A DNA stretch of 64,000 nt from Litsea cubeba (Eukaryota; Streptophyta; Magnoliopsida; Laurales; Lauraceae): positions 73,788,552-73,852,551 of the forward strand of contig CM022948.1 of the NCBI GenBank assembly GCA_012931725.1, written 5' to 3'. The notes under the pieces were generated by a model. That model saw only the letters and a program-made list of their open reading frames with translations. It had not been told where the DNA came from and did no database searches. Shown piece after piece: positions 55,576 to 64,000 of the stretch (position 1 is its first letter; each line of letters begins with the position of its first letter). The translations under genes and the position numbers were made by a program.

Positions 55576-58500
55576 ATGTCTTCTCCTGCCGAGTAAGTCC
55601 TCTTCTCCGTCTCATCTGTTGAGGATCTACTCGTTTTACATTCTTTTTATCTAAATGGGTCTTTCAATTTCGAATCTGCCCAGAGTCTTCTTCTCGGTGC
55701 TCGTTTTAGGTTTTTATTGTCTTGTTATGGCTATTAGTATTTTGCTGTTTGTTTGGTTGTAGATTCGATTTATTTCATCTGGGGTTGGGTTTTTATTAGT
55801 GGGGAAGGGTTTGGCTTTTGGGTTTCTATTAATTCTTTGAATTGTTTATTTGAGCATTTGCTTTTCAGTTGTATATGCAAAGAAAAGGAGTTGAAGTTGC
55901 AAGATGACTGATTAGGGTTTTTTCTTTCTTGTTTGAGGAGGCTGCATATCAAGAACTTTATGGATTAGTAGGGGATGTGATTTGTTGGTGCAGTTGGAAA
56001 TAGTAGAGTTAGAGATGGGTATAAGATGAAAATGTGTATATTTTTCTGTTATGTTTCTGTTCTACTTCTGTAAAATGCCTTTTTAATTTTAATTTTATTT
56101 TGCTAGATGGATGAGTGGTACAAACTTGTGAGACAACCTAGGGCATCTGTGTGAGATAAGACAACCTTGCATCTGGGGTGTCTCCTGTTTCTCATAAAAT
56201 GCTTGTTTGGTTTCTTCAGTTTTGACTTAATTCCTCATCATAGGAACTGACATTTGATGGGCCATTTTTCGAAGATCCAAGCAAAATATTTGCTACACTA
56301 TCAAATAATATTTAGATTGGTAAAGTACTGAAAGTAGTTTGATTGTTCAAGAACAAGACATTGTGTCATTTTGAATGAGGTTCAATATGTTATTCGGCAA
56401 GTGCAAATAAAGTTAAATATTTTGACATGATATTAGCACTTTCAAATGCCATCTCCTACCTGAATTTTATTCAAGTTAAGAAAATGTTTGAAACTATTGT
56501 ATCTATCAACAGAGGTGATTTCGGGGTGTTGTTTTTACTTCTTTGTTTGCCCTGTGCTTTTGTCGGAAAGCTTCTTCCAGGAATCCATTTATTGATCTAA
56601 TGGATGATAATGGTTAGCGGCAATGCAATTGCAATTGTAACATCAAGAGAAAAGCCTGTAACTTTCGTGAACGTGTTGCATTGTTCATTATGGTTGCCTG
56701 AAAATTAAGTGGTTGTTTATGGTTCCTCAGTGGCCAAAGTTAGCTGGCCATACATTGGTTACTGAAAGGATTAAAAAAAGCCAATTTAATATAGATTTAT
56801 GTAAAAGGGCTAGATGTAAAAGTGTAGGCTATAGGTTTGTGTTCCTTTAAGGTTCATCATTATTCTGTAGCTTGCATCTAAGACAGAATCCCTAGGTGGG
56901 GATGCCTCAGTAAAAGTTTATTGTGAAACTTGGCAAGAGCGTATATATACCATTTTGCAATGGATGTGCTGCTTTGTACATTGTGCAATCTTCTTTTGTT
57001 GCAGCAAAATGTCATGGGCAATGATCAGTATGGAGGGCAGGTTGATTTGGTGGAGGAGATGATTCATTGAGGAAGATCCTTCAACCCTGCAGTTAACTTT
57101 TTGATTGAATGGCATTGGAAGAATCATTAATGGGAGATGGGAAATTAATACACGGCCCCGAATGAATTTTATGAAATCACTTGTATTTTCGTCCTATGAT
57201 TGGGAGGAGATTAATGGCTCTTAGTATTCCCACTTTCCAGGCCGTGATGGCCGAATGCATTGCTTCATATCTTATCTTCTGCCTTTCCGATTTACTAATA
57301 TTGCCATGAATCATGGAGACCGACCAAGGTGTCTTCATTTTCAGCTTTCCTCCCTTGTCTAATTGTCATGAATGGCTGGAAGAGGTAATATAGGAGTAAA
57401 GTAGAGCTCAAAGGGAGTGATGCATATATTAGGGGTGGGGTTATTGCGGCAGGTTTTGCCACCCTTGTGAGAGCGGGGACTCGTATGTTTCCAGCAGTGC
57501 ACACGGTTGAATAGAAGGTAGGCAGGTGTGTTTAAGGTAAAATATTGGTGTTGCGCAGAATAGAGGCAGCCCAATCTGAGAAAGCGCTAGCTTTGACAAC
57601 ACTCAACGAGTCAAATTGATGGAAGAAGAGGATAGCTAACTGTTTGTATTAAACAAGTTGAAATACATTGGAACTGTATTAAATTACTATAAGTACATGA
57701 TTGTTAGATAACCTGAGATATTTTCCCCCTACCATAAGTGTTGACCAGCATCAGATTCTAAATTCTGATCCTTTTGTTGCTCGACATTTGCATGGATGCA
57801 TTTTTTTTTTTTTTTTGCCTATTCACTTAACTATTTTATGTTATAAGCCTGTGAAATTATTTTATTTTATTTTTATTTGCCAACAACATATTTTTTTCCC
57901 TTGTGGATTTTGATAGAGCAACTCAGTTCTTTTTATTCGCTCGAGTTACTGTGGGCTGTATATACTCATAGCTTTAAAAAAAAAAAAATTTTAATATATA
58001 CAACAGAGTTTATATACAAAAGAGTATATATCAATATATATATATATATATATTATGGGATGTATCTTTCTCTTTTACTGTGATATTTTCAATGATGCTT
58101 ATCTTTTCCTTATTGCCGATTTCCAGTTACTACAAGTCGCTTCCTCCTGTGAGTAAAGCTTATGGGACCCTTTGCATGTTGACTACTACAGCATTTCACC
58201 TAGGACTGCTAAGTCCTGTCAGTATTGCATTGATATATGAAGCAGTGCTTTCACGTTTTCAGGTATTGGCATCGTTGTTGTTTCTCTTTCGTAGATTTTC
58301 TGTTTCTTCTATTGAAATACTCTGTTAGCTAACCAAACCAAACCAAACCAAACCAAGCCTTTTCCCACTAGGTGGGGTCGGCTATATGGATTTGACGACG
58401 CCAATCAAATCTGTTTAGGGCCATGTCCTCCGTTAGATCCATGTAGGCAAGATCATGTTAAATAGTTTCTTTCCAACTTCTCTTGGGTCTCCCTCTCCCT

Positions 58501-61500
58501 CTCCTACTCTTGGCAAACTCCATGCTTTCACACCTTTTAACAGATGCCTCTGTTGGACGCCTTCTAACATGGCCGAACCATCTCAGTCGATTTTCTCTCA
58601 TTTTATCTCCAATCGGTACTATTCCTACTATGCCCCTAATCTCCTCATTCCTAATCCTATCTCTCCTTGTGATCCCGCACATCCATCTTAGCATTCTCAT
58701 CTCCGCAACTTCCATCTTCTTGACATGATTATGCTTTACTGCCCAACACTCTGATCCATATAACAACGCTGGCCGTACCGCCACCTTATAATACTTTCCT
58801 TTAACCTTGAGGGGGACTTTCCGATCACACAAGACCCCCGAAGCACTCCTCCATTTGGTCCACCCAGCTTGAATCCTGTGACTTACATCAGTATCAATCC
58901 CTCCATCCTGTTGCACCATAGATCCAAGGTACCTAAAGTTTTCTTTTTCTACTATTTTTTGTGTGCCCAAACTTACTTCTATGTTACCAGGTGTCCTACT
59001 TTGACTAAACTTGCATTCCATATATTCCGTTTTGCATCGACTTAGCCTAAACCCTTTTGTCTCTAATGTTTTCCGCCACAATTCAAGTTTAGCATTCACT
59101 CCTTCTCTCGTCTCATCCACTAAAACAATGTCATCTGCAAATAACATACACCACGGCACTTCATCCTGGATATGTCTTGTAATCTCATCCATAACTAGGG
59201 CAAACAAGTACGGGCTTAACGCTGAGCCTTGGTGTAGACCAATCGTGATAGGAAACTCCTTAGTTTCGCCGCCAGTCGTCCTTATAGATGTCACGACTCT
59301 ATCATACATATCCTTTATCGCCTCAATATAAGCGACACAAACTCTTTTCTTTTCCAGAACTTTCCAAAGAATCTCCCTAGGAACCCGGTCATAGGCCTTC
59401 TCTAAGTCAATGAACACCATATGTAAATCTCTCTTACCTTCTCTATACTGTTCCATTAACCTCCTCAGGAGAAAGATAGCCTCCATGGTTGATCTCCCAG
59501 GCATGAAACCAAATTGATTCTCTGAAATATTTGTTGTTCTTCTTAGTCTTCTCTCAATAACTCTCTCCCATAATTTCATCGTATGGCTCATCAATTTAAT
59601 CCCGCGGTAGTTCGCACAGTTCTGAATATCTCCTTTGTTCTTGTATATGGGTATAAGAATACTTTTCCTACATGCATTAGGCATCTTCTTGCTCTTTAGT
59701 ACTACATTAAAAAGCTTTGTCAACCAACTAATACCATCCTCCCCCAAGCACCTCCATACCTCAATAGGGATACCATCTGGCCCAACCGCTTTCCCATTCT
59801 TCATTCTTTTCAATACTTCTTTAACTTCTTCCCTACTGATTCTCCTATAGAACATATGATTCGCTTCTTCTCTAGAAATGGTAAGCTGCCCCAATTGTAT
59901 GTCACTACTACTGCTTTCGTTAAATAACTTGTAGAAGTAGCTCTTCCAACGCTCCTTTATCTCCTCCTCCTTTACTAATACCTTTTCATCCTCATCCTTA
60001 ATGCATTTAACTTGGTTTAAGTCCTTGGTCCGCCGATCTCTAGTTTTAGCAAGCTTGAATATCTCTCTTTCGCCTTCCTTAGTGTCAAGTCGCCTATATA
60101 GCTCCTCAAATGCCTTTGCCTACTTTGTCCTCTTCAAGACTTCCATTTATTCCAATGTATAATACACCTTTTCATGTTACTAATTACTGTGATGTGGGGG
60201 TGTGAGCAAAAAACCAGTCACCTATCTACTAGTTTGGCTTTAGTTTAGGACTAGGTGACATCATCATTCATTTTTATTAAGTTATATGTTTATATGGATT
60301 ACGAACTAGAAAATGATAAATTAAGAAGTTCACTTGATTACATGTTTTGATAAATGCATGTGCACTTTTTGCTGAAGTGCATTCTTCAATTGCATTTTTC
60401 CATTCATGCATGTGTGTTATGCTAGTACTGAGGTTTCTTTTTATTAAATTATAGGTTATGGAAGTTGGGAGGTCCCTTTGCATCAGCAAATGTGCACTTT
60501 GCAGATGTTCTCTTATAAGCCAGACCTATGTTGTTGATATCATGGGCATACAGTGATTAGTTGTTAAAAAATCTCCCTTATAGGATATCCTGTTGATTAG
60601 TCAAAGAAAAAAAAGATGCATCCATGGTGCTCTTTAGTTAGGTCAACCATGCCACATGTGGTCAGAAGTTAGATTCAATTGAGAAATTTGCTTTCACATG
60701 ACAAATCTCTTAAGACATGATGCGAGTATTGATTATAACTGGTGTTAGCTTCTATTGTGATCAGATGGAATTCTAGAGAAAAGGGGCAGATGTTTGTGGA
60801 TACTTTGATTGAGCCAAACAGAATGGGGATTAAATCCTGTATTAATGTCTCCGACCCTGTATTCCAATTTGATTTGCATGTCCATAACCAGCAGCTTTTA
60901 GTCCAAGATAATTTAGGATCTCAAACTTGGATGGTATGGACTCTGGGTATTGAAAGATGAAAAAGCTAATTAATCAATGTCAAGCGGGGGCTGTGGTGGT
61001 GCTAATGGATTTCTGGATGGTCCTAAGTACCTTTTCCATTTTCTTTAAATGTAGTACATTTCATTGGAAATACCAAAATGCATTTTAAATGGAAATAGAT
61101 AAAAAGCAGAACTTGTTTTTAAACTGAACTAGTTTTTGTTTTTATACATAAAATTTTAGAATACCAGTGATTCTAACCTATGCAAAACTGCTGCATTTTC
61201 AGCCTGTGTACGCTTGGCGTAAGCCAGGTGTATGACACCCTTTCTTTAACTGAGAAAAGGAAACAATTGCAGCAAAGGTCCCTGGAATTGATGAACGCCA
61301 ATACCAGTATTTGTGTTTATTGGTACCAATAGAAATTTAGATGGGGCACTACTGAGTGGTAAGGCAATGGGTTCTGATCCTGTTACTTGGAGGCAGCAAA
61401 AGCATAGCAAAAATAATGTAGTTAACAACAGCAGTAAGAAGAATGAAAGGAGAAGGTGACAGCAGCAAGCTGATGGGAATGGGAAAAATGGAAGAGCAGC

Positions 61501-62081
61501 AACATGGGAAAGAAAGTTGTGAAGATGGGAGAGCAACAAGCCTCACCCACCTTTGTTTTGGACCGAAAGAGAAGATGGGTTTTTGCACCCAATTTTTCAC
61601 AAAGATAACAATAACAATTAGTTTCCCAAATAAACATAGCAGTCAAATTCATGAGTTCTCCAATGATACCTGGAAGTAGGCCATTACAATGAAAATATAT
61701 CATTTTTTAATGCAAAGCACTGTAACCCTGATTTTGACCTTTGATTCAAATCATTCAATGAAGTTCTAATGAATCCCATCTTCTCTCAAAAAGTAATTAA
61801 AAAAGGCCCACACTCATACTACCTTTCACAAAACTAAATAAAGCAGTATACATCCTAACTAAATATGAAAAGACTTTTTTTCCCTGGGAGACAAAAAAAA
61901 AAGGTTTTTATTTGAAACAAGGAAAACGAGCAGATGTGAGACAATCTGCACTTATAAAAATCCCTCCTTAGCTCCATTAAGGTGACCCGCTGAATAGAAA
62001 AAGCACTGTTGCATGGAGGGATTTGCACAAATCCCTTTGGGATTCTTAATTTGCAGAAATCATTGTGGGTCCCAAATGACC

Positions 62082-62112
<31 letters not shown>

Positions 62113-64000
62113 AGCCAACTGCTTTGGCATAACTTTTTATTGGATTGTGTAGTTTGTGTTAGCAATTTCCATGTCAATCCAGTTTTTTAACATACTATGA
62201 GTTGGTTTATTTATGCTTCAAAATCTTTAATAGTAGATGTTTAGTGCATGTTTCTATGTTGTCTGCTTTTTCTTTAACAATTAGTTCAATAGTGATGGTA
62301 GATAAATTATGCATAGCTGGGTTGGGGAGGTATCTAAACAATGCACGTTCCTTTCTGGTTATAATGGTTTGTGTGTTTGCATGACTCTTTGGAGCAAGTT
62401 CTAAATTAATGCATACTTTTATAGCACATGAAAATGGTTATCATTGTGGGTGCCTTAAATCCTCTGTTCTTCATGTCACCCAATGGTTATCCTTTAACTT
62501 TCTATGATGACCTTTTTTCTTGTAATTTTCTTTTGATTCTCTGTTCCATACATAAGTTCTAATTTCTAATAGCCATTTCTAGGTGTGGAGGCTGATTACA
62601 AACTTTTTCTTCCTTGGTAAATTTTCGATTAATTTTGGAATTCGCCTCCTAATGATGTAAGTGTTTTGTCAATTTTACTTTCTGATGTATTGGAATGTTC
62701 CAATTGTTATACTGTTTATTTTTAATATTACTGCTGCTGCTTTTATTGTTACTATGGACCTGGTCTGCTGGATAGATGCGATTAAATATAACTGAGACCT
62801 TAGGATCCGGATCCGAACTGGACTGAATATAACTGGGGTTTGGTTCAGGTTCTGGTAGGTCCAGCTGATCCGGTTACTGCCCTAAAAAAGGTCATCACCC
62901 AATGCGGTCCTGCCGAAGCAGGTCCTGGGAGGGTCCAAACTGGAGACATACCTAATCTTTGGCAATTTTTGTACAAAGTGGCTGCTCGCAGGTCTCGAAC
63001 CTGCGTTATCATGCATGGCACCCGAGACTTTTACCATTGCACCAAAGCAATGACCCTTACTGCCCTACCAAACCAAACCAAGCCTTTTCCCACTAGGTGG
63101 GGTCGGCTATATGGATTTGACGACGCCAATCAAATCTGTTTAGGGCCATGTCCTCCGTTAGATCCATGTAGGCAAGATCATGTTTAATAGTTTCTTTCCA
63201 ACTTCTCTTGGGTCTCCCTCTCCCTCTCCTACTCTTGGCAAACTCCATGCTTTCACACCTTTTAACAGGTGCCTCTGTTGGACGCCTTCTAACATGGCCG
63301 AACCATCTCAGTCGATTTTCTCTCATTTTATCTCCAATCGGTACTATTCCTACTATGCCCCTAATCTCCTCATTCCTAATCCTATCCCTCCTTGTGATCC
63401 CGCACATCCATCTTAGCATTCTCATCTCCGCAACTTCCATCTTCTTGACATGATTATGCTTTACTGCCCAACACTCTGATCCATATAACAACGCTGGCCG
63501 TACCGCCACCTTATAATACTTTCCTTTAACCTTGAGGGGGACTTTCCGATCACACAAGACCCCCGAAGCACTCCTCCATTTGGTCCACCCGGCTTGAATC
63601 CTGTGACTTACATCAGTATCAATCCCTCCATCCTGTTGCACCATAGATCCAAGGTACCTAAAGTTTTCTTTTTCTACTATCTTTTGTGTGCCCAAACTTA
63701 CTTCTATGTTACCAGGTGTCCTACTTTGACTAAACTTGCATTCCATATATTCCGTTTTGCATCGACTTAGCCTAAACCCTTTTGTCTCTAATGTTTTCCG
63801 CCACAATTCAAGTTTAGCATTCACTCCTTCTCTCGTCTCATCCACTAAAACAATGTCATCTGCAAATAACATACACCACGGCACCTCATCCTGGATATGT
63901 CTTGTAATCTCATCCATAACTAGGGCAAACAAGTACGGGCTTAACGCTGAGCCTTGGTGTAGACCAATCGTGATAGGAAACTCCTTAGTTTCGCCGCCAG
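55576..64000 (+). CDS. DER1: Derlin-1-type ER membrane protein, 5' three exons (gene runs off the window)
   Basis: Exons 55576-55592 (MSSPA plus two bases), 58127-58262 and 62583-62656 join in frame to 75 codons plus two bases. The protein begins MSSPADYYKSLPPVSKAYGT and continues SRFQ|VWRLITNFFFLGKFSINFG, the conserved N-terminus of plant Derlins. Derlins are rhomboid-like pseudoproteases with several membrane spans that help extract misfolded proteins from the ER (ERAD). Family members are about 240 aa, so about two thirds of the gene lies beyond 64000. Intron 2 (4.3 kb) contains an antisense RTE LINE and a C30 tract; intron 3 contains an Au-like SINE and a second RTE copy. Splice phases are intact. 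Confidence 0.88.
58331..60170 (-). mobile_element. RTE-type LINE, 5'-truncated, copy 1 (Derlin intron 2)
   Basis: Minus-strand reverse transcriptase ORF, open from about 60115 to a stop at 58458: KAVGPDGIPIEVW, FMPGRSTMEAI, DLEKAYDRVPRE, GLHQGSALSPYLF, MLFADDIVL, then the RTE C-terminus RWFGHVRRRP and RGRGRPKRSW. The endonuclease half is missing. An A-to-T change creates a stop after KETI; copy 2 reads on to HIADPT. The 3' end has the (TTGGT/TTTGG)n tail usual in plant RTEs (plus strand AACCAAACC repeats at 58331). The 5' edge is approximate; in-frame stops TAG and TAA are near 60120-60150. Confidence 0.88.
62083..62112 (+). repeat. C30 homopolymer in Derlin intron 2
   Basis: Thirty consecutive C, flanked by GACCA and AGCC. 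It could form an i-motif, or G4 on the other strand. Confidence 0.9.
62884..63056 (-). mobile_element. Au-like SINE, well preserved (Derlin intron 3)
   Basis: Same family as 27656-27837. The minus strand has GGTCATTGCTTTGGTGCAATGG, box B-like GCAGGTTCGAGACCTGC, GCAGCCACTTTGTAC, GACCCTCCCAGGACCTGCTTC, and a T-tail. TSD TTACTGCCCT at 62874-62883 and 63057-63066. It sits immediately next to the 3' tail of RTE copy 2. Confidence 0.85.
63067..64000 (-). mobile_element. RTE-type LINE copy 2 (Derlin intron 3), cut by the window edge
   Basis: Matches copy 1 over about 930 bp with roughly seven substitutions. The ORF reads through the site where copy 1 has a stop and ends HIADPT at 63093. A short AACCA-type tail lies at 63067-63080. 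Confidence 0.88.

Overview
This window is nuclear DNA of a flowering plant. It has small exons with GT-AG introns, plant-specific gene families (an OXS3-type protein, an ENOD93-like protein, a GH17 beta-1,3-glucanase with an X8 domain), and dense plant repeats: Ty3/Gypsy of the Tat group, RTE LINEs, Au-like and other tRNA-derived SINEs, a Helitron and MITE-like elements. The species cannot be fixed from this sequence.

Host genes, left to right: a secretory-pathway cyclophilin (CYP21-1 type, +, 1078-5490, 7 exons, 214 aa); RNA polymerase III subunit RPC7 (-, 15187-10462, 8 exons, 218 aa); an OXS3-family protein (-, 22634-21565, 2 exons, 187 aa); an incomplete ENOD93-like gene (-, 30718-28933); a GH17/X8 glucan endo-1,3-beta-glucosidase (+, 31942-52272, 4 exons, 511 aa); and the first three exons of a Derlin (+, 55576-62656, continuing past the window). 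They act in unrelated processes (ER/secretory folding and ERAD, Pol III transcription, stress response, cell wall) and form no operon-like unit.

Mobile DNA fills most of the rest. A truncated Tat LTR plus its antisense ORF lies at 6425-9021 and ends in a compound inverted SINE (9022-9430). A non-autonomous Helitron (16961-20012, A|TC...CTAG|T) carries about eighteen ~147-bp satellite monomers in a higher-order array, and appears nested in an older element with inverted termini (16868-20598). A solo Tat LTR is at 24039-24812. Two RTE LINE copies about 99% identical lie antisense in Derlin introns 2 and 3, and two Au-like SINEs have clear target-site duplications.

The most remarkable object is a 16.9-kb insertion at 32611-49483, flanked by the 5-bp duplication GCAAT. 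It is a Tat-group Ty3/Gypsy retrotransposon built as a giant palindrome. A near-full-length LTR(+) is followed by an inverted arm (LTR, three-exon antisense ORF, 74-bp repeats, integrase, RNase H, RT), then a 1.45-kb single-copy loop (RT start, protease, gag zinc knuckle), then the mirror-image arm ending in LTR(+). The arms are about 7.35 kb each and almost identical. The outer ends are normal LTR termini with a TSD, so it looks like a self-primed (snap-back) cDNA integrated as a unit. It sits in intron 1 of the glucanase gene, in the same direction as the outer LTRs, so both the host promoter and LTR1 could transcribe a multi-kilobase hairpin RNA.
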